Source: Lysobacterales bacterium (GTDB taxonomy: Bacteria > Pseudomonadota > Gammaproteobacteria > Xanthomonadales > Rhodanobacteraceae). Taken from it: DNA of 37,370 nucleotides. Within the stretch, counting starts at the first letter, position 1, and each line of letters starts with the position of its first letter. The stretch covers positions 1 to 37,370 of the forward strand of contig JAATFF010000147.1 in assembly GCA_015655335.1 (NCBI GenBank). The letters run 5' to 3'. Positions 8,804-16,982 of the stretch are shown piece after piece. The translations under genes were made by a program, and so were the position numbers. The notes beneath the pieces are model-generated. The model worked only from the letters and a program-made list of their open reading frames with translations. It was not told the DNA's origin and ran no database searches.

Positions 8804-8825
8804 GCGGTGGCGAAAACGCCACCGC
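8804..8825. terminator. Hairpin between convergent DUF4124 and algC genes
   Basis: Perfect 9-bp stem GCGGTGGCG/CGCCACCGC (8804-8812 with 8817-8825) with a 4-base AAAA loop, placed between the two facing stop codons (8800 and 8836). No U-tract follows on either strand, so its strength as an intrinsic terminator is uncertain. Confidence 0.5.
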
Positions 8826-8835
8826 TAGCCGCCGA

Positions 8836-11169
8836 TCAGAACGGCAGTTTTAGCGTCGGGTCGACCGCCAGCAACTGCGTACGGAATACATCCTGGATGC
8901 GCTTGAGCGCTACCGCATTGTCCGCATCGAAGCGCAGCACCAGAATCGGCGTGGTGTTGGAAGGCCGTACCAGTCCCCAGCCATCCGGCCAATCGGCGCG
9001 TACGCCATCGATGGTGATCAGGGTGGCTTCGCCAAAATTGGCTTTCTCGCGGAATTTTTCGATAAAGCGATAGTGTTCACCCTCCGCCATCTCGACCTTG
9101 AGCTCCGGTGTGGAAACACCTTTCGGGCAAGTGGCAAAGATCTCTTCCGGCGTACGGTTCTCGATGTCGCCAGCGAGAATTTCCAGCAAGCGAGCGCCGG
9201 CGTAGATACCGTCGTCGAAGCCGTACCAGCGCTCCTTGAAGAAGAAGTGGCCGCTCATTTCGCCGGCGAGTTCCGCGCCGGTTTCGCGCATCTTCGCCTT
9301 GATGAGCGAATGGCCGGTGCGCCACATCAACGGACTACCGCCCGCATCGAGGATCTGACCCTTGAGATGGCCGGTGCATTTGACGTCGTAGATGATCGTC
9401 GCGCCCGGCTGGCGCGATAGCACATCGCGCGCAAACAGCATCAGCGTGCGGTCGGGGAAAATGATTTCGCCGCTGCGCGTGACCACGCCCAGACGATCGC
9501 CGTCGCCGTCGAACGCCACGCCCAGGTCCGCGCCCGTCTGCTTCACCGAGAGGATAAGGTCCTCCAGATTATCTGGATCGGAGGGATCGGGATGGTGATT
9601 GGGGAAGTTGCCGTCGACCTCGCAATACAACGGAATCACGTCGCAGCCGATGCCCTCAAGCACTTGCGGCGCCACCGCGCCGGCAATGCCATTGCCGCAA
9701 TCGACCACGATCTTCAGGCGGTGCTCGGTCTGCACATCCGAGGTAATGCGCTCGATATAGTCGGGGATGACGTCGACATGGCGCAGGCTGCCTTTGCCGT
9801 CGCGTTCCAGCGCGTTCGTGGCGATCCGTTTGTAGAGATCCTGGATCGCGCCTTCCGAGAGCGTTTCGCCGCCGACCACGATTTTGAAGCCGTTGTAGTC
9901 AGGTGGGTTGTGGCTACCGGTGACGGAAACACCGCTGCCGGTGTTGAATCGATACGCGGCGTAATACACCACCGGTGTGGGTACGGCGCCGATGTCGATG
10001 ACGTCGATGCCCGCAGCGCGCAAGCCATCAGACAACGCACCCGCGAGCTCGGGGCCGGAAAGGCGGCCGTCGCGGCCCACCACGATTTCGTGCAGGCCTT
10101 TCTCCCGCATCACGGTGCCGATCGACTGGCCAAGCAGTTTGGCGACGTCCGCAGTCAGGCTCTTGCCGACCACGCCGCGTACGTCATAGGCGCGAAAAAT
10201 GGTGGGATCGACACGCGTGGCGACCGGGGCGGGCGCAGGTTTGGCGATGGGGCGAACCGCAGGCTTGATGGGTTCGGGCTTGGGCTGATCTTCTGCAATA
10301 TCCGACAAACTTTCTTCCTCGACGGGAACAACGTGTGGCATGCCTGCACGCGCAAGCAGCCAGAAAAGATACACCCCGCCAGCCAAGCCAGCCAACGTCA
10401 GCAACACGGCGAGCACCACCGACTGGGGTAACACGATATAGGCACCGGGCAAGACCGCCACAATGTTGAAGCTGCTGCCGGGCACCGGTTTGCCGACTGG
10501 CTCCACGTCGGTCGACGCCGAGCTGCCATGCGTCATCAACTCGAGGTTCTCGCCGCGATCGCTGCTTTGATGCAGCTCAAGCCGACCGCCACCGGCGGAG
10601 AGCTCGTTGAAACGTTGCGCAATCGGCGCAAAGGGCAGCTCGATCCAGCCCCAGGCGGCCGGCTTTTGCGGCGAACCCAACGGCACCGCCATGGCCAGGC
10701 GGCGATCGCCCAAGCCCTTCCATTGCGACTGCGCCGGCGGGTTGCCGTCTGCGTCCGGCGCCGCCATCAATTGCGCGGCTTTCGCATAGCCGAAGTCGCG
10801 ATAATTGGCGTGCAGCACCTCATCCAGGCCCGCGCTGTAGAGCTCGACATTCAAAGCCTGCGGCAATCGCTGTTTGAGCGACGCCAGCACGGATGAAGAT
10901 CCGGCCGGCAGCCCGCTCGTATCGATGGCTGAAACAGCCTTGGTTACCTGATCGCGTTGCGCACCGATTTCTGTCCCTAGCGCCTGCACGGCTTGATCCT
11001 GCGCGGCATGAACCTGTTCGATGGCCGAACTCTGATCGGCGATCAACCATGTTTGCCAAGCGCAAAACGCCGCAAAGGCCAGCAGCAGCGTGGCGCCGAC
11101 CACCATCAACAGTCTTCCCCAATCGACCTGCAAACCCGGCAAACGCGCTCGTGCGCCGCTCATCGCCAT
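8836..11169 (-). CDS. algC: Phosphomannomutase/phosphoglucomutase with membrane N-terminal region
   Basis: The C-terminal ~460 residues (from about 315, DPTIFRAYDVRG) are an AlgC-type hexose phosphate mutase. This interconverts the 1- and 6-phosphates of mannose and glucose to supply GDP-mannose and UDP-glucose for LPS and exopolysaccharide. The catalytic phosphoserine is S419 in TGSHNPPDYNG and the metal loop is DGDGDR with D554, D556 and D558. The N-terminal ~310 residues are an added region: a membrane segment (about 17-38), a ~210-residue periplasmic stretch and a second membrane segment (about 253-275), followed by a P/K-rich linker. At 777 residues the protein is about 300 longer than soluble AlgC. 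It is last in the coaBC-dut-algC operon, 18 bp after dut. Confidence 0.9.
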   Translation of the reverse strand: MAMSGARARLPGLQVDWGRLLMVVGATLLLAFAAFCAWQTWLIADQSSAIEQVHAAQDQAVQALGTEIGAQRDQVTKAVSAIDTSGLPAGSSSVLASLKQRLPQALNVELYSAGLDEVLHANYRDFGYAKAAQLMAAPDADGNPPAQSQWKGLGDRRLAMAVPLGSPQKPAAWGWIELPFAPIAQRFNELSAGGGRLELHQSSDRGENLELMTHGSSASTDVEPVGKPVPGSSFNIVAVLPGAYIVLPQSVVLAVLLTLAGLAGGVYLFWLLARAGMPHVVPVEEESLSDIAEDQPKPEPIKPAVRPIAKPAPAPVATRVDPTIFRAYDVRGVVGKSLTADVAKLLGQSIGTVMREKGLHEIVVGRDGRLSGPELAGALSDGLRAAGIDVIDIGAVPTPVVYYAAYRFNTGSGVSVTGSHNPPDYNGFKIVVGGETLSEGAIQDLYKRIATNALERDGKGSLRHVDVIPDYIERITSDVQTEHRLKIVVDCGNGIAGAVAPQVLEGIGCDVIPLYCEVDGNFPNHHPDPSDPDNLEDLILSVKQTGADLGVAFDGDGDRLGVVTRSGEIIFPDRTLMLFARDVLSRQPGATIIYDVKCTGHLKGQILDAGGSPLMWRTGHSLIKAKMRETGAELAGEMSGHFFFKERWYGFDDGIYAGARLLEILAGDIENRTPEEIFATCPKGVSTPELKVEMAEGEHYRFIEKFREKANFGEATLITIDGVRADWPDGWGLVRPSNTTPILVLRFDADNAVALKRIQDVFRTQLLAVDPTLKLPF

Positions 11170-11187
11170 GCCACATTCCCCAAGTTT

Positions 11188-11643
11188 CTAATGCTTTCCC
11201 GTAGATCCGAACCCGCCGTCGCCCCTCTGCGATGGCACGAATTCGTCGACTATCCGCAACTGCGCCTGCCCGACCGGCACGAGCAACAGCTGTGCGATAC
11301 GCTCGCCCACACCGATGGTGTAAGGCTGCGTGCCGCGGTTCCAGCACGAGATCATCAGCGGACCTTGGTAGTCCGCATCGATCACACCTACCAGATTACC
11401 CATCACCAGTCCGTGTTTATGTCCCAGGCCCGAACGCGGCACGATCAATGCGCACCAGCCCGGGTCGCCGATATGGATAGCCATGCCGCTGGGCACGAGC
11501 GCACTTTCGCCGGGGGACAAGGTAAGCGGTTCTTGCAATGCGGCGCGAAGATCCATCCCTGCGCTGCCCGGCGTAGCAGCCTGCGGCAGTGGAATGCTAT
11601 CGCCCAAACGTGGATCGAGAATCTTCAGTTCGACATCGATCAT
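11188..11643 (-). CDS. dut: Deoxyuridine triphosphate nucleotidohydrolase (dUTPase)
   Basis: Dut hydrolyses dUTP to dUMP and pyrophosphate, keeping uracil out of DNA and feeding thymidylate synthesis. The 151-residue length and the trimeric-dUTPase motifs are all present: AGMDLRA (28-34), PRSGLG (69-74), GVIDADYQG (86-94) with the catalytic aspartate, [10 protein letters not shown] (111-120) and the C-terminal GDGGFGSTG (141-149). The start ATG overlaps the coaBC stop codon in an ATGA arrangement, which indicates translational coupling. Confidence 0.97.
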   Translation of the reverse strand: MIDVELKILDPRLGDSIPLPQAATPGSAGMDLRAALQEPLTLSPGESALVPSGMAIHIGDPGWCALIVPRSGLGHKHGLVMGNLVGVIDADYQGPLMISCWNRGTQPYTIGVGERIAQLLLVPVGQAQLRIVDEFVPSQRGDGGFGSTGKH

Positions 11644-12845
11644 CCCCGCACCGCCTTGTAACGGCTGGCGATGCGCTCAATCAGCTGGCGCGCTAGGACA
11701 GCCTTGTCGGCACGTTCCAACTCCACCGAACCATCGGGCCAGTACAAAGTGATGGCGTTGTCGGCGGTTTCGAAGCCCATGCCCTCGCCCACTTGGTTGG
11801 CGGCAATCATGTCCAATCCTTTGCGCTGCAATTTGTCGCGCGCATAGCTCTCAACGTTCTGCGTCTCGGCGGCGAAGCCCACCAGGAATGGATGACCGTG
11901 CTGCGCCGAAAGACTGGCCAGGATGTCCGGGTTCTCGGCCAGCTGCAGGGTGAGGTCCGCACCCGCCTGCTTCTTGAGCTTGTGCGCTGCCACGGTGTTC
12001 GGCCGATAGTCGCCGACGGCGGCGGCACCGATGTAGATGTCCGCATTTGCCGAAGCCTCTGTGACAGCGGCATGCATTTGCGCCGCACTGCGCACATCCA
12101 CGCGCGTTGCAACACCAGGCGGCGTCGCCAGACTGACGGGCCCGGCCACCAGCGTCACTTGCGCACCCGCTTGTGCGGCCGCCTCAGCGATCGCGAAACC
12201 CATCCGGCCGGAACTTCGGTTGCCGATAAAACGTACCGGATCGATATCCTCATACGTAGGCCCGGCACTAACCACGACCTTCTTGCCTTCCAGCACGCGA
12301 TCCCCGAACGAGGCAACGATCGCATCGCGCAATTCATGCGGCTCCAGCAAGCGGCCCGAACCGACGTCGCCGCAGGCCTGATCGCCCGCAGCGGGACCGA
12401 GTATCCGCACGCCCCGGGAGCGCAACATGGCCAGGTTGGCCTGCACGGCTGCATGCGCCCACATCTGCTGATTCATGGCCGGCGCCACATAGACCGGCGC
12501 GGCCGTCGCCAGGCATAGCGTGGTCAGCAAATCGTTGGCGTGCCCGTGCGCAAGACGCGCCATGAGGTCAGCACTGGCCGGGGCGATCAGCACCCGCTCG
12601 GCCCAACGCGCCAGTTCGATGTGACCCATGGCCGCTTCGGCCGATTCGTCCCACAAACTGACGCGCACCGCTTCCCCGGACAAGGCCTGGAAGGTGGTCG
12701 GCGTGACGAAGCGTGTCGCGTTCTCCGTCATCACCACGCGCACCTGCGCGCCGAGATCGCGCAAGCGCCGAACCAGCTCACAGGCTTTGTAGGCGGCGAT
12801 GCCCCCTGTCACTCCCAGCAATATGCGGCGTTGGCTAAGACTCAT
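11640..12845 (-). CDS. coaBC: Bifunctional phosphopantothenoylcysteine decarboxylase / synthetase
   Basis: CoaBC makes 4'-phosphopantetheine for coenzyme A: CoaB joins cysteine to phosphopantothenate with CTP, and CoaC decarboxylates the product with FMN. The N-terminal CoaC half shows [12 protein letters not shown]75 in GHIELARWA, the PAMN motif (122-125) and C158 in [10 protein letters not shown]. The C-terminal CoaB half shows [19 protein letters not shown] and the HKLKKQ segment with the conserved lysine. The length of 401 residues is normal. It is the first gene of the minus-strand operon with dut and algC and is divergent from radC across about 100 bp that must hold both promoters. Confidence 0.97.
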   Translation of the reverse strand: MSLSQRRILLGVTGGIAAYKACELVRRLRDLGAQVRVVMTENATRFVTPTTFQALSGEAVRVSLWDESAEAAMGHIELARWAERVLIAPASADLMARLAHGHANDLLTTLCLATAAPVYVAPAMNQQMWAHAAVQANLAMLRSRGVRILGPAAGDQACGDVGSGRLLEPHELRDAIVASFGDRVLEGKKVVVSAGPTYEDIDPVRFIGNRSSGRMGFAIAEAAAQAGAQVTLVAGPVSLATPPGVATRVDVRSAAQMHAAVTEASANADIYIGAAAVGDYRPNTVAAHKLKKQAGADLTLQLAENPDILASLSAQHGHPFLVGFAAETQNVESYARDKLQRKGLDMIAANQVGEGMGFETADNAITLYWPDGSVELERADKAVLARQLIERIASRYKAVRG

Positions 12846-12945
12846 GGTGTAAGCAGGGTCTGACGTGCGAGTAGACGGCTAGCTTACCGGATTCATATAC
12901 GGCAACTGCTGCCTTGATCGCATCCCCGCCATGGATGCTGAGGGC

Positions 12946-13617
12946 ATGAGCATTCGACATTGGCCGGAAGGCGAACGACCCCGAGAAAAACTGCTGACGC
13001 GCGGCAGCGCAGCCTTATCCGACGCCGAGTTGCTGGCCGTGCTGCTGGGCAGCGGCGTGCGCGGCAAGGACGCTATCGCCCTGGGGCGCGAACTGTTGAT
13101 GCGTGCAGGCAGCCTCGGCGCTCTTTTGGGCCGACCGGATCAGGAGATCCGAGCCACCGGACTCGGCCCCGCCAAACGCGCGCGCATCGCGGCAGCGTTG
13201 GAACTGGCTCGCCGCAGCCTCGCCGAACAATTGATAGAACGTCCCACGCTCGGCAACCCGCGCGAGAGCGGCGAATACCTCAGCTCCCGTCTGCGCCACC
13301 TTCCATATGAGGTGTTCGCTTGCCTCTACCTCGACAACCGCCATCGCGTGCTTGCCTTCGAAGAGCTGTTTCGCGGCACCGTCGACGGCGCCAGCGTGCA
13401 TCCACGGGAGGTGGTGCGGGCGTGCCTCAAACACAACGCCGCCGCGGTGATCTTTGCGCATAATCATCCCAGCGGTGTGGCCGAGCCTAGCTCTGCCGAC
13501 CAGATCATCACCCGCGAACTGGGGCAGGCGCTCCGGCTGGTCGGCATACGGGTGCTGGATCACCTTGTGATCGGCCACGCCGAACCCGTATCCATGGCTG
13601 CCCGGGGCCTGCTCTAG
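12946..13617 (+). CDS. radC: RadC-family JAB/MPN-domain protein
   Basis: The 223-residue protein has an N-terminal helix-hairpin-helix-like UPF0758 region (SDAELLAVLLGSG) and a C-terminal JAMM-type metal site, H172/H174 and D185 in AHNHPSGVAEPSSAD. The family was once linked to DNA repair, but its biochemical role is still unsettled. An in-frame ATG also exists at 12931; I chose 12946 because RadC proteins usually begin with MSI-x-x-WP-x-x-ERPREKL. Directly 3' of it, on the other strand, ends the candidate small RNA. Confidence 0.92.
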   Translation: MSIRHWPEGERPREKLLTRGSAALSDAELLAVLLGSGVRGKDAIALGRELLMRAGSLGALLGRPDQEIRATGLGPAKRARIAAALELARRSLAEQLIERPTLGNPRESGEYLSSRLRHLPYEVFACLYLDNRHRVLAFEELFRGTVDGASVHPREVVRACLKHNAAAVIFAHNHPSGVAEPSSADQIITRELGQALRLVGIRVLDHLVIGHAEPVSMAARGLL

Positions 13618-13633
13618 ATCTCCTCAATTTCCC

Positions 13634-13666
13634 AAAAAAAACGGCGCGACCGCTAGGTTCGCGCCG
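13634..13666 (-). terminator. Intrinsic terminator of the candidate small RNA
   Basis: On the minus strand a perfect 8-bp G+C-rich stem (13666-13659 with 13649-13642) with a 9-base loop is followed directly by a run of eight T residues (13641-13634). This is the clearest Rho-independent terminator with a U-tract in the window, and no protein gene on the minus strand runs into it. Confidence 0.85.
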
Positions 13667-13741
13667 GGAGCCGCATGAGGGGAGGGTATTGGGATGCGGC
13701 AGTCCCGTATCGGTCCAACGGGGGGAGACGTCGGTGATACG
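13634..13741 (-). ncRNA. Candidate small regulatory RNA with C-rich loops
   Basis: The minus strand can form three consecutive hairpins. First, CGTATC/GATACG outer arms (13741-13736 with 13711-13706) enclose an inner CCGAC/GTTGG stem (13734-13730 with 13719-13715) and a loop GTCTCCCCCC. Second, GCCGCAT/ATGCGGC (13700-13694 with 13676-13670) has a 17-base loop containing CCCTCCCCTC. Third is the terminator stem CGGCGCGA/TCGCGCCG followed by eight Ts. The inner stem of hairpin 1 uses a G-U pair that would be an A-C mismatch on the plus strand, and only the minus strand has a U-tract; both point to minus-strand transcription. Length is about 108 nt. C-rich loops that bind G-rich ribosome-binding sites are known from sX13 of Xanthomonas and RsaE-type RNAs; homology to any of them is not shown here. 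Confidence 0.65.
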
Positions 13742-13862
13742 CGATTATTGTCGCAACGCGTCATGACTGACGTATGACATGCGATGCGTGTGCCTCCAAA
13801 TGCGGGGATGGCAAGACTTATGAACACAGCACCTAGAAGGCCACTTACCGACATATTACTGG

Positions 13863-13884
13863 CAAGCACATTAATTAGTGCTTG
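13863..13884. repeat. Palindromic element CAAGCAC-8-GTGCTTG
   Basis: Seven-base perfect arms (13863-13869 and 13878-13884) flank the A+T-only centre ATTAATTA. The size and symmetry suit an operator for a dimeric regulator between the divergent argS and small RNA transcription units; a hairpin role is possible but no U-tract follows. The regulator is unknown. Confidence 0.35.
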
Positions 13885-13981
13885 TAATAGCTTGTTTTAG
13901 ATAGATAATTTGCGTGACAAACTGGTTTCTGTTGGCTTTCGCCGCCGAATCCATCAAACGCCCTTCACTTTCCCCACAGAC

Positions 13982-13990
13982 TTATCCACA
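13982..13990 (+). promoter_or_regulatory. DnaA box-like sequence upstream of argS
   Basis: TTATCCACA matches the strict DnaA box consensus, and TTCCCCACA a few bases upstream matches 7 of 9. The pair lies about 110 bases before the argS start. One perfect box can occur by chance in a window of this size, so a role in DnaA control is only a possibility. Confidence 0.3.
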
Positions 13991-14096
13991 AGCACGATCC
14001 ACCGCAGTGCAGCAGGCTGTCGCAGCGAAAGTGAGAGGCGGTCCGCAGTTCGGTCTCTGTTAGCATGCGCGGTTCCATCAAGATCGATCCCCTACC

Positions 14097-15785
14097 GTGA
14101 AAGAAGCGCTACGCGACCTAGTCCTTCGGGCTATCCGGACTCTCCAAGACGACGCCGTCCTGCCGACTGGTATCGATTTGCCGAACTTCGTGATCGAGCG
14201 TGCGCGAAGCCGCGAACACGGCGACTTCGCGAGCAATGCCGCCATGCTGCTGGCCAAGCCGGCGCGTGCGAAGCCACGCGAACTGGCCGAGAAACTGGTC
14301 GCCGCGCTGCCCGCCAACACCCTGATCGGCAAGGTGGACATCGCCGGCCCCGGCTTCATCAACTTTTCCCTGGCACCTGGCGCCTATCACGCCGAAGTGC
14401 ACCGCATTCTAGCCGAAGGCGACACATACGGGCGCAGCAAGACCGGCGCCGGCAAAACGGTGGGCGTGGAATTTGTGTCGGCCAACCCGACCGGTCCGCT
14501 GCACGTAGGTCATGGCCGCAACGCCGTGCTCGGCGACTGCCTGAGCCGCCTGTTCGACGCCACCGGCTGGAATGTCAAGCGCGAGTTCTACTACAACGAC
14601 GCCGGCGTACAGATTCAGAACCTGGCGATTTCCGTGCAGGCGCGTGCGCGCGGTATCGCGCCCGGCGATGCCGGCTGGCCGGAGGAAGGCTATCGCGGCG
14701 ACTACATCGCCGACGTGGCCAAGGCTTATCTCGCTGGTGAATCGGCGACTGCCGACGGTCATACGGTGACCGGCGCCAAAAATCCTGACGATCTCGACGC
14801 CATCCGCCGCTTCGCCGTGGCCGCATTGCGCCATGAGCAAGATCTCGATCTGAAAGCCTTCGGTATCGATTTCAACGTGTACTTCCTCGAATCCTCGCTT
14901 TACACCGACGGCAAGGTGGAAGAAACCGTGCGCGAATTGCTCGCTCACGGCCACACCTACGAGGAAGCCGGCGCGTTGTGGTTGCGCACCACCGATTTCG
15001 GTGACGACAAAGACCGCGTGATGCGCAAGTCCGACGGCACCTACACCTATTTCGTGCCCGACGTCGCTTATCACTTGAGCAAGTGGCAGCGCGGCTACGA
15101 GAACGCCGTCACCGTGCTTGGCGCGGATCATCACGGCACCCTGGCCCGCGTGAAAGCCGGCCTGCAAGCGCTGGATGCCGGTATCCCGAAAGATTGGCCG
15201 CACTACGTGCTGTACCAGATGATCACCGTGATGCGCGGCGGCGAAGAGGTAAAGATCTCCAAGCGTGCCGGCAGCTACCTCACGCTGCGCGACCTGATCG
15301 ACGAAGCCGGCCGCGATGCCACGCGTTATTTCTTGATCGCGCGTCGCTCCGACTCGCAGCTGGTGTTCGACATCGATCTTGCGCGCTCGCAGAGCAACGA
15401 CAATCCGGTCTATTACATCCAGTACGCTCATGCGCGCGTGTGCAGCGTGCTGCGTCAGGCCGGCGAGAAAGGGTTTGCGGTCGATCTACCGCACGGCCTC
15501 ACACAACTCACGCGTCTGGATAACGAGCATGAGCAGATCCTGCTTACCGAGCTATCCAAATATCCGGAGCTGATCGAGAACGCGGCAGCAAGCCTGGAGC
15601 CGCATCTGATCGCCACCTGGTTGCGCGAACTGGCGAACGCGCTGCATACCTATTACAACTCCTATCAGTTCCTAGTGGAGGACAAGGATCTGCGCGATGC
15701 GCGCCTGGCGCTGGTCATCGCCACAAAACAGGTCCTGAAGAACGGTTTGGATTTGCTGGGCCTCAGCGCCCCGGAGAGCATGTAA
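14097..15785 (+). CDS. argS: Arginyl-tRNA synthetase
   Basis: ArgS charges tRNA-Arg in the cytoplasm. The 562-residue protein has the class I HIGH motif as HVGH (136-139, in [18 protein letters not shown]) and the KMSKS counterpart as KISKR (386-390). It also has YIQYAHAR and an anticodon-binding C-terminal domain ([16 protein letters not shown] near the end). The start is a GTG without an obvious ribosome-binding site; the next residues [11 protein letters not shown] fit the family N terminus. The SPOR-domain gene starts at the base after its stop codon. Confidence 0.97.
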   Translation: MKEALRDLVLRAIRTLQDDAVLPTGIDLPNFVIERARSREHGDFASNAAMLLAKPARAKPRELAEKLVAALPANTLIGKVDIAGPGFINFSLAPGAYHAEVHRILAEGDTYGRSKTGAGKTVGVEFVSANPTGPLHVGHGRNAVLGDCLSRLFDATGWNVKREFYYNDAGVQIQNLAISVQARARGIAPGDAGWPEEGYRGDYIADVAKAYLAGESATADGHTVTGAKNPDDLDAIRRFAVAALRHEQDLDLKAFGIDFNVYFLESSLYTDGKVEETVRELLAHGHTYEEAGALWLRTTDFGDDKDRVMRKSDGTYTYFVPDVAYHLSKWQRGYENAVTVLGADHHGTLARVKAGLQALDAGIPKDWPHYVLYQMITVMRGGEEVKISKRAGSYLTLRDLIDEAGRDATRYFLIARRSDSQLVFDIDLARSQSNDNPVYYIQYAHARVCSVLRQAGEKGFAVDLPHGLTQLTRLDNEHEQILLTELSKYPELIENAAASLEPHLIATWLRELANALHTYYNSYQFLVEDKDLRDARLALVIATKQVLKNGLDLLGLSAPESM

Positions 15786-16496
15786 ATGGCAACACGCAAG
15801 GGCAAAGGCCGGCAGGCCGTGCGCAACAACAGTGGCGGGTTTCCCTCCTGGGCCGGCGTCCTCATCGGCATTCTGATCGGCGCCTTGGTGGTCGTCGTGT
15901 TGATGCGCCACTCGCTCATGCCCATGGCTCCCAAAGGTCCGCAACCCAACCCCGAAGCCACCGCGCAACCGGGCAGCGACGAAGGCCTGGCACCGCCCGG
16001 CGCAACGACTACACCGAAGAAGCCGCAATACGACTTCTATTCCGTGTTGTCGGAAAAAGAAGTACGCATCCCCGATTCGGAGATCAGCGCGCAGGCGAAG
16101 GCCGAGCAACAACAGGCCGCGGCGCAACAGAAACAACCGACGCCAAGTACGGCCCCTGCGACACCTCAGCTGCCAGCCAATGCACCGGCAGCCGTCACGC
16201 AAAACATCACCGCGGCGCCGGCCTCGGCCGTAGCACCGACACCGTCGGCCGGTGCGGCGCAAGCCGGCTATCTGCTGCAAGTGGGCGCTTTCCCGAATGC
16301 GGCGGATGCAGAAACGCTGAAAGCCAAGCTCGCGCTACAAGGCTTCGTCGCCAACGTGCAATCGGTCAACGTCGGCGGCCAGACCTATCATCGCGTACGC
16401 CTGGGACCATTCCATTCGGCTACCGATCTGGAATCGGCCAAGCAACGATTGGCCTCGGCAGGCATTCCCGCCATCGCGTTGAAAGCAGGCATGTAA
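15786..16496 (+). CDS. SPOR-domain membrane protein (FtsN-like)
   Basis: The 236-residue protein has a short basic cytoplasmic tail, one membrane segment (about 22-41) and a long Pro/Ala/Gln-rich periplasmic linker (about 45-155). It ends in a SPOR domain (about 158-236, starting AGYLLQVGAFPNAADAETLKAKL). SPOR domains bind peptidoglycan strands stripped of stem peptides at the division septum. The topology matches FtsN and DedD; its position directly after argS is the usual place of an FtsN-like gene in several gammaproteobacteria. Start and argS stop are contiguous, so it is probably translated from the argS mRNA, and a strong terminator follows. Confidence 0.88.
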   Translation: MATRKGKGRQAVRNNSGGFPSWAGVLIGILIGALVVVVLMRHSLMPMAPKGPQPNPEATAQPGSDEGLAPPGATTTPKKPQYDFYSVLSEKEVRIPDSEISAQAKAEQQQAAAQQKQPTPSTAPATPQLPANAPAAVTQNITAAPASAVAPTPSAGAAQAGYLLQVGAFPNAADAETLKAKLALQGFVANVQSVNVGGQTYHRVRLGPFHSATDLESAKQRLASAGIPAIALKAGM

Positions 16497-16522
16497 TCGC
16501 ACGCGCAGCTCGCGCTGGATAC

Positions 16523-16555
16523 GACAAGGGCGCCGATGGCGCCCTTGTCTGTTTT
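16523..16555 (+). terminator. Rho-independent terminator after the argS-SPOR operon
   Basis: A perfect 12-bp inverted repeat (16523-16534 with 16538-16549, GACAAGGGCGCC/GGCGCCCTTGTC) with a 3-base loop is followed by TGTTTT. It lies 26 bases after the SPOR gene stop and before the convergent small membrane protein gene, which it may also serve from the other side. Confidence 0.9.
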
Positions 16556-16560
16556 GCGAC

Positions 16561-16872
16561 TTAGCTAGTGGATTTAGCGAGCTTGGATTTGATCAGTCCG
16601 ATGATAATCATCAGGACTGCACCGCCCACGCCGCCTCCGCCGACATTGGCCAGGATGGAGGATGGATCCATGCTCCCGGCCGCACCGGCAGCCGCGGCTC
16701 CTGCGCCGCCACCCAGCACGGCCGACAGGATCTGTCCGCCAATGCCGCCACCGACTATTCCCGCCAACGAATTGCCGAGCGTACCGAGGTTGTAGTTCTT
16801 CAGCGCTGCGCCGGCGACGTTGCCGCCGATAGCGCCGGTGATCAGTTGGATAATCAAGCTGACGATGTTCAT
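16561..16872 (-). CDS. Small Gly/Ala-rich hydrophobic membrane protein
   Basis: From the ATG at 16872 (GAGGGGA four bases upstream) the protein has 103 residues. It is dominated by glycine-zipper-like sequence (AGIVGGGIGGQILSAVLGGGAGAAA) between two hydrophobic helices (about 3-20 and 80-98). It ends KSKLAKSTS and has no cysteines and few charges. Proteins of this kind are annotated as hypothetical in xanthomonads; the function is unknown to me. Glycine-zipper helices often self-associate in membranes. A weak promoter (TTGCGA, 15 bp, TATATA on the minus strand at 16975-16949) lies upstream. Confidence 0.75.
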   Translation of the reverse strand: MNIVSLIIQLITGAIGGNVAGAALKNYNLGTLGNSLAGIVGGGIGGQILSAVLGGGAGAAAAGAAGSMDPSSILANVGGGGVGGAVLMIIIGLIKSKLAKSTS

Positions 16873-16982
16873 GAATTCCCCTCTCACTTCAGTAGTGGTA
16901 ACGGGTTTCGTGTCCTGGCTACATCAGCAACATGCCAGGCGCTGCCTGTATATACCCCGGCAGCCACCATCGCAACTTGTCT

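Larger units (their letters stand above)
13742..14096. other. Intergenic region between candidate small RNA and argS
   Basis: No convincing protein gene lies in this stretch. It holds an extended -10-like TGCGACAAT on the minus strand (13755-13747) that would start the small RNA near 13740, though no good -35 box accompanies it. It also holds a 22-bp palindrome-like element (13863-13884) and a perfect DnaA box TTATCCACA (13982-13990) with a poorer one (TTCCCCACA, about 13970-13978) just before it. The A+T content around 13850-13915 is higher than in the genes, consistent with promoters for argS. Confidence 0.6.

Noticed and set aside
13624..13869. A short minus-strand frame (81 codons) over the candidate small RNA
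   Set aside because: It runs through the terminator hairpin and its U-tract, and its sequence (Pro/Ser/Cys-rich) is not protein-like. RNA structure explains the region better.
13970..13990. DnaA boxes as a replication origin
   Set aside because: Only one perfect box and one poor box, with no dnaA, dnaN or A+T-rich unwinding element nearby.
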